Source of the DNA: Pontederia crassipes | Taxonomy: Eukaryota > Streptophyta > Magnoliopsida > Commelinales > Pontederiaceae | NCBI GenBank assembly: GCA_030549335.1 | Contig: CM060188.1 | Location: 42,373,696-42,437,695 of the forward strand | DNA: 64,000 nucleotides | Direction of reading: 5' to 3' | Shown here: positions 30,123 through 41,656 of the stretch, in pieces | Numbering within the stretch: the stretch's first letter is position 1 | How the letters are laid out: each line of letters starts with the position of its first letter | Program-made: the position numbers and the translations under genes | Notes under the pieces: generated by a model | Seen by the model: the letters and a program-made list of their open reading frames with translations, nothing else | Database searches by the model: none | Told to the model about the DNA's origin: nothing

Positions 30123-30446
30123 AAGAATCTTTCTCTATTTGGCATTCACAATTTTTTTTGAAATAAAATCAGGTAGAGGAGCTATGTGTATTAAACATCT
30201 CATTAACTATATTGATATTTTGTCTGATGTTTCATCTAGTGAACATTTATAAATTGTTTCTTCAGGCAAAGATACTTGAGGGCAACTTCGCTGTTCATCC
30301 ATTTGGTCTCTACAAAAGCTTTAAAAACTCTGAGATGGAGAAATATGAGTAGTTAAATGATTCTAGCACAACTCTTGTTTATCATGTCCAGTAATAAAAA
30401 AAACATGATTTTTTAACGAAATGTAATTCAAATAAATTAGACTTCC

Positions 30447-30585
<139 letters not shown>

Positions 30586-31059
30586 GTAAAGGTAAGTTAG
30601 AGTTAGAGTTGGATAGTTTATCATGGGAGTATGTTGTAGACTATGTCAACTGTCAACAGCTCGTGTGGATGTGATGCTAGTTGCAAACTTGCAATGCATT
30701 TACATAATTACATTTGAGATATGAGACTATAACATGATGGAAGATATATGTCGAGATAATATAAAGCATGAAGTTGGATGGGTCATGAATGACTTATTTA
30801 TGTGGATGTGCTTATATAGTAATTATTAATTGCTTTGATTACTGTGAAAATTAGATTCTATTCATGTGGATGTGCTTATATAGTAATTATTATTTAGTTT
30901 ACTCAATGCTTAGTTATTTTTTACATTATTGATTAGTTTCTTTTTAATTTTATATGATTTGTTTCAACATTTAATTATATATAGATGCAATAATTAATAT
31001 TCAATTCAATTAATTAGATATTACTTTTCATATTACAGAGAAACATGGCTTCATAAGAA

Positions 31060-32316
31060 CCACCTTCAACGCAGACTTCTACAACCCTTATATTGGACCA
31101 TTCAGTTAGATAAAAAAAGATATAGCATGGAAATATGTTAGTGAGGCAGCAAATGCAAAAAGAAGAAAGATATTATTATGTTATTTTTGCTAATAACATG
31201 TTGTAGGTGGGGGTATCAATAGAATGAAGCAACATTTAGCTGGGATAAAGAGAAATATTGATCATTGTAAAAAGGTTCCTGCTGAAGTTAAATTTGAGAT
31301 AAAAAAACACATTAGATGCCATATCACAGAAAAATAAAGACATACAATGATTGATTGAAGACCTTGCTTCAAATGAAACTCATGAAGCTCCTGATTCTCA
31401 ACCTCATACTACTATAGGAAAAAGAAAGGCTTCTGAAATTGAGTCATATTTCCAAGCTAGTGCAAGTGATCCTTCACAGCCTAGTATCAAAGCATGCATT
31501 CAAAGTAAGGACAAATGGAAGAATACTGATTTGTCAATTGTAAGGTGGTTTTATGATGCGTGCATTCCCATTAATGCTTGCAACTCACCTTATTTTCATC
31601 TTGCTATTAATAATATTGCTAGTATGGGATATGGATATAAACCTCCATCTTTTCATGCATTGCGTGTAAATTTATTGCATGATATTAAGCTTCAAGTGAG
31701 GTTGCTAATTGATTCGTTTAGAAATATTTGGAGTGAAACAGGCTGCACTATCATGGGAGATGGGTGGATAGACCAAAGAGAGAGGCCTCTAATTAATTTT
31801 TTGGTTTACTGTCCGAAGGGAACTTCTTTTGTTAAGTCAGTTGATGCTTCTGATATTTGTACTAATGCTGAAAATTTGTGCAGTCTTTTTAGTGAAATTG
31901 TTGAATAGGTTGGTCCTCGAAATGTGATTCATATGGTTATAGATAATGGTGCAAATTACAAGGGCGCAGATAGTAAACTTATGGAGAAGTATCCCTTTAT
32001 TTTTTGTCACCTTCTACTCATTGCGTTAATTTGATATTAAAAGATGTTGGAGAAATGCCTACTGTAGAAAGCTTAGCAGTCTTGCTTCTAAAGTGACTAT
32101 ATTTGTATACAATCATAATGTGACTATGAATTGGCTAAGAAAGGGAGAAGGTTGGTGTGAAATAATTCGTCCAGGTGCAACTCGTTTTGTAACTACATAC
32201 GTTCAGGAATTATGACTATATTTAAGAACAAGAAAAAATTATAAAAGCCTTATATTGAGATGGGATCGTATGTTGCGTCAAGATCTTCATACAACTACAT
32301 ATTATCTTAATCCTAG
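31060..32316 (+). pseudogene. hAT transposase, N-terminal and DUF659 part (broken)
   Basis: Starts with BED-finger-like sequence (SWKYVSEAANAKRRK at 31107, then RMKQHLAGIKRNIDHCKKVP), interrupted by stops. The long open part 31351-31905 carries the DUF659 core: FHALRVNLLHDIKLQVRLLI, then GCTIMGDGWIDQRERPLINF and KGTSFVKSVDASD. A stop at 31906 is followed by NVIHMVIDNGANYKGADSKL (catalytic-core Asp region) and further frame breaks. The frame fades at HTTTYYLNPR (32310), where the GC-rich insertion begins. It cannot encode an active transposase. Confidence 0.85.
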
Positions 32317-33175
32317 GGGGTCGCCCCCCCACCCCACCCCCCCACCCCGTGTCGTCGTCGATGGGAAAGAGGGGGGGGGGGGGGTCGCCGCCCCCCTCTG
32401 TGTCATCGTCAACAGAAAAGAGAGAGGGGGGTTCGCCGCCCCCCCCCCCCCCTCTATGTCGTCGTCACCCCCCCCCCCCCCCTTTCCCAACACTGGAGAG
32501 AGTCGTAATACGAATTGCTTACAAGCAATCCGAGTGGTTGTAATACGCAGCATGTTGCAAACAAGTTCTCCCGTTCAATGAGTCAAACATCAAGATCTAA
32601 CAAAGGAGTTGACCGAAGATCAATTTTCAACTCGCAGCAGAAATAAGTAATTTTTGGCAACAAAAAGTTGGCATGTTGCATACATTTGCTCCAGCTTCAA
32701 GTAGTCTCTTCACGCAGCCGATCTTCCCATGCATCGCAGCCAGCATTAGAGGAGTCTTCGGTACCAAATCTCACAAAGGTGAGTCCTTTACATGCCAAAC
32801 ATTGCAGAAAACACTAGAAAGATCAAAAGAGTCTTGGCGCGTCCTCCTCACTTGCTTGTTCCGATTCACTAGATTAGGATTCACGGATCGTTCCAACAGT
32901 ATCGATAGCACCTACGAGCAATCGAGGAAAGCCCATTGAGAAAGAGGGAAGGGAAGAGAGGAGAGGAGAGCTCATTCACTCAGCCAGGAGGGGAAGAGAA
33001 ATAGCAGAGGGGGGCGGCGACCCCCCCCCCCCCCCCTCCGGCGCCGAGAAAGTGAGGGGGGGGGGCGGGGGGGGGAGGTTGCCGCCCCTCCTCTGTGTCG
33101 TCGTTCCCGTCGACAACGACATAGCACCAGGAAAGAGAAAGGGGGGTTCACCCCCCCCTTTCGTCATTTTTCTTT
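32317..33175. repeat. G/C-homopolymer minisatellite flanking a captured gene fragment
   Basis: At 32317-32481 and again at 33000-33165 units of about 50-60 bp recur, with the pattern 'gtgtcgtcgtc-gggaaagag-G(7-14)-tcgccgC(6-14)tctgtgtcatcgtc'. Runs of 8-15 G or C are frequent. Between the two arrays lies about 500 bp with the XB3-like exons. The whole block interrupts the hAT-1 transposase and is probably a separate insertion that continues to about 33420. Confidence 0.7.
32685..32911 (-). pseudogene. XB3/XBAT31-like ankyrin-repeat gene fragment (two exons and intron)
   Basis: On the - strand, after a CTCGTAG acceptor, exon a (32911-32852) encodes VLSILLERSVNPNLVNRNKQ. A GTGAGG donor follows, then about 95 bp of intron ending in GAAG, and exon b (32755-about 32685) encodes TPLMLAAMHGKIGCVKRLLE then AGAN before a GTATGC donor. 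Joined, this is the ankyrin repeat of plant XB3/XBAT31-type RING E3 ligases (family form: VNPDVLNRHKQ-TPLMLAAMHGKI). Only this segment is present: no start, no RING, no other repeats. It is a genomic fragment with splice sites preserved, not a processed copy. Recognition is from family memory. Confidence 0.82.
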
Positions 33176-33850
33176 TTAAAAAATTATTTTTATGTTCATT
33201 ATTATATTCTATATATAAAAGTGGACTAACGTAGGGGTATAATGAATTTTTCACAAATATGAAAAATGAAAAATAATGAAGAAGTTGACGGAATTGGACG
33301 GAAGGACCAAACTGGAAAAATCGCGATAGTTTAGGTACCTAAAAAATGAAGTTCGTAATTTGGGGTTAGATGCGATAAATCGCGATAGTTTAGGAGTGGT
33401 CAGAGGAAATAACCTTTCATACTAAAAAGCGAATTAAACAATACTATTTATGTTCATTACAATTTGAGGTTGAAAGAAAGGCAAGTATTCTTTTTTAGTA
33501 TAGTTTTTGTTCTATATTATAAGTGCATTAAAATAATTATGCTAATTATTCATTATTCTTAGAATGTCCATGTTCAAAAAATCATATGATCCAATTGGTA
33601 TTGAATCAATAGACAAAACATAATTTTGGATTATGGAAAGAGAAGAAGAAGAAGGGAAGCTTGATTATGATGAACTTGATAATATGATTCAAGAAGAAAT
33701 TCCAAAAGATGTTTAAGGGTCAATTGTTCAAGGTTTGTTTTAATTTATTGTATCAACTATCAATATGTTAGTTTCATGGTCATTATGTTCATGTTATAAT
33801 TTATTGTATCGATATTCAAAGTTGTGCTATTTTATTTTGTAGATATTGAA
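33176..33850 (+). pseudogene. hAT-1 transposase C-terminal remnant
   Basis: After the GC-rich insertion, 33564-33715 encodes MSMFKKSYDPIGIESIDKT, then FWIMEREEEEGKLDYDELDN, and 33841-33915 an acidic end (DIEDYELDPIESQDEDEN). The YDPI-ID and acidic 'EEELDYEDLD' tail is typical of the C-terminus of this hAT group. The dimerisation domain proper is missing. The sequence 33176-33420 does not belong to the transposase and has a repeated 'aaaatcgcgatagtttagg' motif. Confidence 0.65.
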
Positions 33851-34298
33851 GACTATGAGCTGGATCCAATTGAATCTCAAGATGAAGATGAAAATAATGA
33901 TGATGAAGATGATTGAGATGCAATTGATATATACTAGACTATACATTTTGAAAACTTTGATTAATTTTCGACCTTGTTTGGTATTTAGTTTATGGTATTT
34001 GAAACTTCTTTTATGCATGGATACTTCGAATTAATTTAATGATTAATATATGAATGTTTCGAACTTGCTTTACACATGCTTAGAACTTATTGTCAATTGG
34101 TATTAGTGAGTATATTTAGATTGATATTTATTTTAATTCATAAACTTATGAGTTATGAATAATATAAATGCTGATTATTTATTATGTATAATAAATAATA
34201 ATATATTATTAAAATTTTGGTTTAACCCGATTGAACCGATTCAACAATGACCTAGTTAATACACCGGTCCACTGTCCGGTCCGGTTATAATAACATTG

Positions 34299-34867
34299 CA
34301 TATCACATCCATCAATTTTTTTTGTTTCTAACTGTGCGAGGATTCACAAGTATCTCTGCTCCAGAAACTATTCTGGGGTTTTGTTTCTTGCATAACACTT
34401 CGGGTTATCCTCGTATTGGTGTTTTCCATCTTTCTTGAAGATCATGTCTACACCACATAACCAGGCCTGTGCCCGGGGCGACATCAGATTAGTCGGGCTT
34501 GATGGTGGGCCGAAACTCCAATCCATGACCAATGCGCATAACTCTTAGTGGCGCTTGTGTTGAACGATCGACGTCGCTTCCCTGACACTGAGGTGTCAAC
34601 CGAAAAAAAGATATCTTTGTATGAAAGATCAGCACATCAAGATTGTGGAATTAAGATAGATGGAATAGATATATAGTTAGGCATCTCTAGATTCAATTAC
34701 TTATTATTAATCACATAAAGGGGAAAAACATAATGTAACCGTATAGGTCATATAAGGAATCATAAAGTACACAATAGGAGTCAATTTAAGACTTTATGTA
34801 ATGTCAAAAGCCCATGAAGCTAGCCCCCCTGCCCCCCCCCCCCTCTTTTGTCATACTTTTACTGAGA
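34299..34867. other. Intergenic spacer, nothing recognised
   Basis: Right flank of hAT-1. A GC-richer stretch at 34460-34600 and a C13 run at about 34834-34850 are visible. No gene is supported. Confidence 0.4.
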
Positions 34868-35244
34868 CATTAATTAATATTAATAATGTCTTGAATCCTA
34901 CCCCAACTGGAAATCCGTCCGGACCTCAAAACACTCCGAAGTAAAAAGGCTCCCTCGCACTACGGGATACTTTTGTGGGGTATTCTGTATGTGATTCGAA
35001 ATCGATTTATTTCCTTATCACGAGATATGTGTCATATTTTTGTGAGATTAATAAAGAGTCTCAGTCGGTCTGTAAATCCTATCATCTATAAAAGGGAGTG
35101 CTTATATAAACTCCCTAGAGGTCCAAACAGAAAGTAATATGTCTTGTAACCCTCTTCTGTTTTCATCTAATAAAATTTTGCGTTGCTTTAAATTTCTCAA
35201 ATTTTCTTGCAGTGCATAATTTTTCTCGTGTAGAAATCCTAACA
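34868..35244 (+). repeat. Copia 5' LTR (start truncated)
   Basis: Matches 41657-41967 from 'aataatgtcttgaat' to the end 'atcctaaca'. It contains the promoter-like 'tctataaaagg' at about 35090. Confidence 0.82.
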
Positions 35245-35489
35245 AACTAGTATGATAGCGAGACTTCATCGTCGATCCTCCGTTAGGCGTAGAGATGGCA
35301 TAGCATAACGTGAAATCAAGAAATTCACAGGATGAAATAGTTTCAGTCTTTGGCAGATCAAGATGTGGTCACTTCTGAAACAACAAGGAGTCTGTGCGCC
35401 ACTCGCGAATGTGTCAAAGAATAAATCAAAGGAGAAAGACTCGAAGGGTAAAGAAAAAGAAGTTGATCTCACAAATTTGTCAGCACAGG

Positions 35490-36080
35490 AGTAGAAGGCG
35501 TATTTCATGATCCTTTCGTGCTTGGCAGACGAGGTGATTATCGAAGTCGTCGATCAAGAAACGACAGCTGGTCTGTGGTCGAAACTTGAGTCTCTACATG
35601 ACCAAGTTTCTGACCAACAAGTTGCTGTTAAAGCAACGCCTGTTCGCCCTCGCATGAAAGAAGGTACCCTTCTGAAAGATCATCTTGATCAGATGAATAC
35701 TCTGTTGATGGAATTACAAAAACAAAAGATGAAGATGATGTCCTACTTCTGTTGGTATCACTTCATTTGTCATACGAAAATTTTGTTCAGTACGTTATCA
35801 TCGTAAGAGACATAATTATTGTGGAAGAATTAAGATCGAGTCTACATATTCGTGAACTTCGTCATAGGGCGTCTGGAAAGACAGTGGAGACTCAGACCAC
35901 AGATTGGTGACAACCGCAAAGAAGGGATATTATCCAAAACCTAAGAAAGGTAAGTCAAAGAAGAAGAATGTCAATCCGAAGGACATCTGTAACTACTGCA
36001 AAGAATCTGGTCATTATAGGAAGGACTGTCCCAAGAAGAAGAAGAAAGGACACGGTTGCTGCAGTAGCACACCAGAATAG
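35490..36080 (+). pseudogene. Copia gag with zinc knuckle (broken)
   Basis: LADEVIIEVVDQETTAGLWS, then KLESLHDQ and MKEGTLLKDHLDQMNTLLME match the UBN2-type gag of Copia elements. After frame breaks, CNYCKESGHYRKDC at 35984-36030 is a complete CCHC knuckle, followed by a lysine cluster. Upstream gag sequence from 35290 is also visible but broken. Confidence 0.8.
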
Positions 36081-36149
36081 TGAATCATGATGACAGTTTG
36101 GCTCTCATGGTGTCTGATTAGAGATGTTTAGAGGAGAGTTGAGTTTTGA

Positions 36150-36870
36150 ATTCAAAATGTTCATATCACATTACTCCACAAAGAGAGTGGTTCTCAACTT
36201 ATTAGAATATTGATGGCGAAAACGCTATCGTAGGCAAAGATGCAGCTTGTAAAATGGTTAGAATTGGCTCAATTTAGATCAGAACTCATGACAATCGGAC
36301 GTGGACATTGACAGAGGTCAGTCATGTACCTAATTGAAGAAAAAATTGATATCGTTAGGAGTTTTGGACTTCAAAGGATATCAGATGGATGTTGCAAGCG
36401 ATGTTCTAACAATCACCAAGGGTGATGTTGAAGTCATGAAAGGAGTCAGACAAAAGTCCTCGTACATAGTTAAAGGCACAGTAATTTCTAGCATGGCTAT
36501 AGTACGTAGTTCATCCAAATCAAAATTAGAAGCATCCAAGTTATGGCACATGCGACTTGAACATATGAGTCAGAAAGGTATGGACATTCTTAACAAACAC
36601 AGTCTTCTAGATGGTCAGAAGATATCTGAAATCGGATTCTGCAAGCACTGTGTCTTTGGTACGCAGAAATGATAATAATTCAGCAAAGTTGTGCACAAGA
36701 CAAAGGCAACACTTGGTTACATCTACGTTGAATGTTGGGGCCCCTCTCATGTTCCATCTCTAGGAGATTCTAGATACTTCCTATCTGTGATAGATGATTA
36801 CTCAAGGATGTCATGGTTATTCATAATAAAGCATAAGAGTGAGGCATTCGAAGCTTTCAAACAGTGGAAG
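36150..36870 (+). pseudogene. Copia protease remnant, pre-integrase and integrase N-terminal part
   Basis: The GAG-pre-integrase zinc-binding region LWHMRLEHMSQKGMDIL … CKHCVFGTQK (H-x3-H, C-x2-C) is preserved at 36540-36670. The integrase core starts with YIYVECWGPSHVPSLGDSRY, then FLSVIDDYSRMSWLF at 36720-36830. The first catalytic position, normally D-x-W-G-P, reads E-C-W-G-P here. Coding sequence breaks at 36870 where the solo LTR is inserted. Confidence 0.8.
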
Positions 36871-38743
36871 TGTAACGCCCCCAAATCGCATTTCGTCACG
36901 TGGCAAAATACACTTCAAAGACGCTACGAGTCATCCTTACGTGTACATCATATTGACAAAAAGAAGACTTTGACTAGTCAACACATAGCAATTAAGGCGG
37001 AAGACCAATCATCATTAATTAATAAAAAAAATGTGACAACATAATATGCGAAAGACTGATAAAGAACTTCATATGAGTCTAAAGGAAACCTAATACATCA
37101 AACTAATATATGAAAAAAGAAAACTATCCCATCATCTAAAGGACTCAAGATATTCATGTGCAGTCACCTACGAGCTTGATCGGTCACCGTTGGTCATCTT
37201 CATCATTCTGACCTTGGCATGCATTTAAGAACATATAGGGAAAAAACCTCTCTATGAGTCTTACAACTCAGTATGAAAGTAAGATAAATATCATCATAAG
37301 ATCATGATACTAGATAAGAATTAATATGGACATCATCATCATATAATAGGAAGGAATCATGATCATCATAAAAGTAATGGAAACATGTAAAAGAATCATA
37401 TGAATAAGAGATCAAAAAGTCGTAATTAATTCATCGTAAAAGGGTGGCAAAAGCTTATCATCATAAGAGTGATTCTTTATTCATATGTGTTCTTCTTCTT
37501 CATCATTATCTTATTATTCATCTTTGACTTATTTGGTGCATATTTCAACCCACGGGAGGTCCGCCTCAATCCGTCCATCATCATCACCATAATTGACCAT
37601 AGTCAGCCCATAACTGACCCAAGTCAGCTCATTACCTAGTCGTCACCAGTCCATAAAAATAAGAGTTCTCCATTTAACATGTTTCGTCTTTTATTTTGCA
37701 GCTTTAATTATTCATTATTAAGACATAATCAAACTACAAGATAGGATCATAGAGAATAAATCAGGGGCATAATCGTCATGATTATCATCATCATTAAAAT
37801 CTGGAGTAGGTACATGAATCAAGAATCTGGACATCGTAAAATCGACATAAGTTGTGTCGGAACTCGGGCCAAGTTGGGTGAAACCCGGGCCAAGTTCGTA
37901 AGATGTCCACTCGGGGAAAGCTATGGCATAACCTAGGCCGGGTATGTGCTTAACAAGTCGGTCGACCGATTCGACGAATCGGTCAACCACTCGGTGAAAA
38001 TCGCGGTCAACCACTCGGTGAAAATCGCGGCCGGGTCGGGTTATCTTCACCCAGGTCGGGTTCTTCTTCGTCGCAGTGCTCCATGCTCTCGACAATGGCA
38101 GACTCAGCCGAGTTCCATCGAACTCAGTCCGAGTATGGACCTACACGGGCCGGGTTATGGTGAACTCGGGTTGGGTTCCTCTTTCGCAGAAACTGCGCGA
38201 GTGCGTAGTATGCGTTTCGATCATCTTTTCCGGCGATGGTCGGCACCAATCATCAACATAGAACATTATACTACGATTAGGGACTAACTAGGACATGCTT
38301 CAAGTCTATAATCAGGATTATATCAAGAATCTATCTTAGTTCCATACCTTGCAAGTCTCTGTCCAAGAAACGAGTATGTTCTTCTTCTTCCTCTTCCTCT
38401 TCCTCTTCTTCCTCCACCCGCTCCTCTCGGTTCAGACGCACGTCCGGCATCATCCATGTCCTCTAGTGTGCCCCTTGTTGACGGCGGTGGATCAGGGGCG
38501 AAAGCAATAAAAGGACGCAAGAAAATAGGTGGAAGTTAGGCCGGATTCGCAGGGAGGAAAAGGGATTGCACGATTCATTTTGATCTCATATTTATAGCAG
38601 AGGAGTTTGAGATCCATGGGGTTTCAAGATCTGATTTTATCTTCCTGAGATTTGAATTTATCTTTTCCCTTTTTGTTTCTTTTTCCTATTCGGTTTGAAA
38701 CTTTATATTTTGTTCCTTTTTTTATTCCTGCTCAGGTGTTATA
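36871..38743 (+). mobile_element. Solo LTR (gypsy-like) inside the Copia integrase
   Basis: Begins TGTAACGCCCCC and ends GGTGTTATA, the TG…(C)A inverted ends of many plant gypsy LTRs. Flanks GGAAG (36866-36870) and GGAAA (38744-38748) are a 5-bp target duplication with one change. Removal of LTR and one flank restores the integrase frame …AFKQWK-ALMENQ. There is no internal region, so it is a recombination product. Inside, 'ggtcaaccactcggtgaaaatcgc' is tandemly doubled at 37980-38030, and 37860-38520 is GC-rich. The open frames there are not genes. Confidence 0.82.
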
Positions 38744-39110
38744 GGAAAGCTCTGATGGAGAATCAAACGTCGAGAAAGGTGAAACATTTTCGTACTGATA
38801 ACGACTTAGAATTTTTTTCGTTTGAATTTGATCACTTATGCAAGGATGAAGGTATTATGAGACATCGCACCTTCAGAGATACACCGCAACAGAATGGTGT
38901 AGCAGAATGCGTGAACAAAACTCTTCTGGAGTGGGCATGGCGCATGCTCTCTAATTATGGTCTAAACAAGTTATTCTGGGTTGAGGTTTCTAGCACAGCA
39001 TATTACCTTATGAATTGGAGTCCTGAAACCATGATCGATCTAAAGATCCCTATTGAGTTATTGTTAGGAAATTCTGTTGATTATACTAATATAAAAGTTT
39101 TTTTACTATC
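38744..39110 (+). pseudogene. Copia integrase, second half
   Basis: RKVKHFRTDNDLEFFSFEFD carries the second catalytic aspartate, and RDTPQQNGVAECVNKTLLEW the glutamate. FWVEVSSTAYYLMNWSP is the conserved end of the core. It is the direct continuation of the part ending at 36870. Confidence 0.82.
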
Positions 39111-39589
39111 CAACATATTATCATATCAGCAAAGGGAAGCTGGAACCAAGGGCCAAAGAAGGAGTTTTTGTGGGATATGGTGCAAGTGTAAAACGCTTCA
39201 TAATCTTATCTCCTTCAGTGCACAAAGTTATTCATACTAGAAATATATCCTTTGATTAGATGTCTATACTCAAGCAGAAATCAGATGTTGTTGACTCAGC
39301 AAAGGAGGGTGTCAACAAACAGGTAGAGTTTGGATTAACTCTAATTCAGAATGGAGCAAAAGAATCTCATCAGGTTGAACAACTAGAACTTAAAGTTGTT
39401 GGACGTGCATGCGGACAAGTAGGTCCTTCTAAGCGTTATGGCTTTGAGGACATAATTGCATATGCATTCTAAGTAGCCAAAGAGGTGGAGTCTCCAGATC
39501 CATCGATGCTATCACATATGAAGAATCAAAATAGTGAATTACAACAATGAGTGAAGAGATGAAGTCTCTTCATATGAATCTGACTTAGG

Positions 39590-40560
39590 AGTTAGTCAAG
39601 TTACCAAAGGGTAGAAAGGTTGTTGGATGCAAGTGGATTTTTAAGAAGAAGATTGAAAGTCCAGAAGTCGAAGACATCAAATTCAAAGCACATCTAGTTG
39701 CTAAAGGCTACAGTCCGAAAGGAGTAGACTACAATGATATCTTCTCTCCAGTTGTTAGGCACACTTCCATCCAGGTGCTACTTGCCTTTGTAGCACATCA
39801 GAATTTGAAGCTTGAGCAATTAGATGTGAAGACAAATTTTCTATATGGGGAACTTGAAGAAGACATCCTCATGAGTCAGCCATAGTGTTTCTCTATCCCA
39901 AATAAAGAAGACCAAGTTTGCAGGTTGAAGAAGTCATTATATGGTACAAGAGATTCGATAGTTTTATGATCAATAAGGGAGTCAATAAGAGCCCTTATGA
40001 TTGTTGCATCTATCACAAGAAGGTGGATGATGATTCCATCATCTATCTGCTCTTGTACGTTGATGATAGGTTGATTGTCGTTAGGAACATGGAAGACATT
40101 CAGAATTTGAAGAAGCTTCTTAGTGCAAAATTTGATATGAAAGATCTTGGTGCAACAAAGAAAATTTTAGGGATGAATTTTACAGGGATCACGTAAAAGG
40201 TAAACTATTTCTGTGTTAGAAAAATTACATTCAGAAGATTTTATTCAGGCTTAATATGCTTGTAGCGAAGACCTTAAATACTCCATCAGCTTCAAATGTG
40301 TACCTTTCTACAACTGAATTTATGTCTGATGAAGAAAAAAATACATGTCTCGAGTTCCATATCCAGTGCAATCGGAAGCTTGATGAATGCTATGGTAGGC
40401 ACAAGACATGATATTGCGCATGTCGTTAGTGTGGTTAGCAGATTCATGAGCAATCTAGGGAGGAGCATTGGCAGGAAGTAAATCTTATCTTCCGATATTT
40501 GAGAGGAACGTCTAACATTGGTCTCATCTACAAAAGTGATAAAGAGATTCGGTAGTTTCA
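39590..40560 (+). pseudogene. Copia reverse transcriptase (frameshifted)
   Basis: LPKGRKVVGCKWIFKKKI, then FKAHLVAKGYSPKGVDYNDI, FSPVVRHTSIQVLLAFVA and LEQLDVKTNFLYGELEEDIL (motif A region) stand in one frame. After a stop at 39883 the sequence continues with a frame change: SLYGTRDSIV, then YLLLYVDDRLIV with the YVDD active-site motif at about 40060. From 39883 the sequence is repeated (see the tandem duplication). Confidence 0.83.
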
Positions 40561-41235
40561 TAGTGTTTTTCTATCCCAAATAAAGAAGACCAAGTTTGCA
40601 GGTTGAAGAAGTCATTATATGGTACAAGAGATTCGATAGTTTTATGATCAGTAAGGGATTCAATATGAGTCCTTATGAATGTTGCATCTATCACAAGAAG
40701 GTGGATGATGATTCCATCATCTATCTGCTCTTGTACGTTGATGATAGGTTGATTGCCGTTAGGAACATGGAAGACAATCAGAATTTGAAAAAGCTTCTTA
40801 GTGCAAAATTTGATATGAAGGATCTTGGTGCAGCAAAGAAAATTTTAGGGGTGAATTTTATAGGGATCACGTAAAAGGTAAACTCTTTCTGTATTAGAAA
40901 AATTACATTCAGAAGATTTTATTCAGGCTTAATATGCCTGTAACGAAGACCTTAAATACTCCATCAGCTTCAAATGTGCACCTTTCTACAACTGAATTTA
41001 TATATGATGAAGAAAAAAATACATGTCTCGAGTTCTATATGCTAGTGCAATCGGAAGCTTGATGAATGCTATGGTACGCACAAGACATGATATTGCGCAT
41101 GTCGTTAGTGTGGTTAGCAAATTCATGAGCAATCTAGGGAGGAGCATTGGCAGGAAATAAAGCTTATCTTCAGATATCTAAGAGGAACGTCTGACGTTGG
41201 TCTCATCTACAGAAGTGACAAGTTTTTGATTGCAA
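39883..41235 (+). repeat. 678-bp tandem duplication within the Copia reverse transcriptase
   Basis: The unit 39883-40560 recurs at 40561-about 41235, both starting 'tagtgtttctctatcccaaataaag'-type sequence and both including YLLLYVDDRLI. The copies show scattered substitutions and a few small indels, so the duplication predates much of the decay. Confidence 0.9.
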
Positions 41236-41640
41236 GTTATTTAGACTCATATTATGCTGCAAATGTTAATGGGAGAAGACGATAGGTTATGTCTTCACTC
41301 TTGGCAATTCTGTTATCGTTGGAAAGTCACACTCCAACCATGCATTGTCTACCACAGAGGTAGAGTACATGATGTTGATAGAAGCTGCTAAGAGACATAT
41401 AGTTAAAAGGCCTTGTCAGAGATCTTGGGCTACAACAAGATCAGGCTATAGTATATTGTAACTATTTAAGTGCAATATACTTAGTCAAAGATCATGTTCG
41501 TCATCCGTACTACGAAGTGGATCAAGGTGAAGAAGGTCGGCTCAGAAGATAATCCAGCGGACATGTTCACCAAGTCGATTGTTACTAGCAAATTTCAACA
41601 TTATTTGAACTTGCTAAAGGCAGTAATCCTAAGTTGGGAA
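41210..41640 (+). pseudogene. Copia RNase H remnant
   Basis: FLIASYLDSYYAANVNGRRR, then after breaks YCNYLSAIYLVKDHVRHPYY matches the end of Copia RNase H (normally D-x-x-S-A-I-x-L). Followed by a poor purine tract before the 3' LTR at 41657. Confidence 0.75.
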
Positions 41641-41656
41641 TGGCGGCAGCAGAGAG

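Noticed and set aside
32685-32911. A functional XB3/XBAT31 gene
   Set aside because: Only two small ankyrin exons are present, between minisatellite arrays inside a transposon; no start, RING domain or other exons.
37718-38520. Open frames within the GC-rich part of the solo LTR
   Set aside because: They lie inside an LTR with clear ends and duplication and have no recognisable domain.
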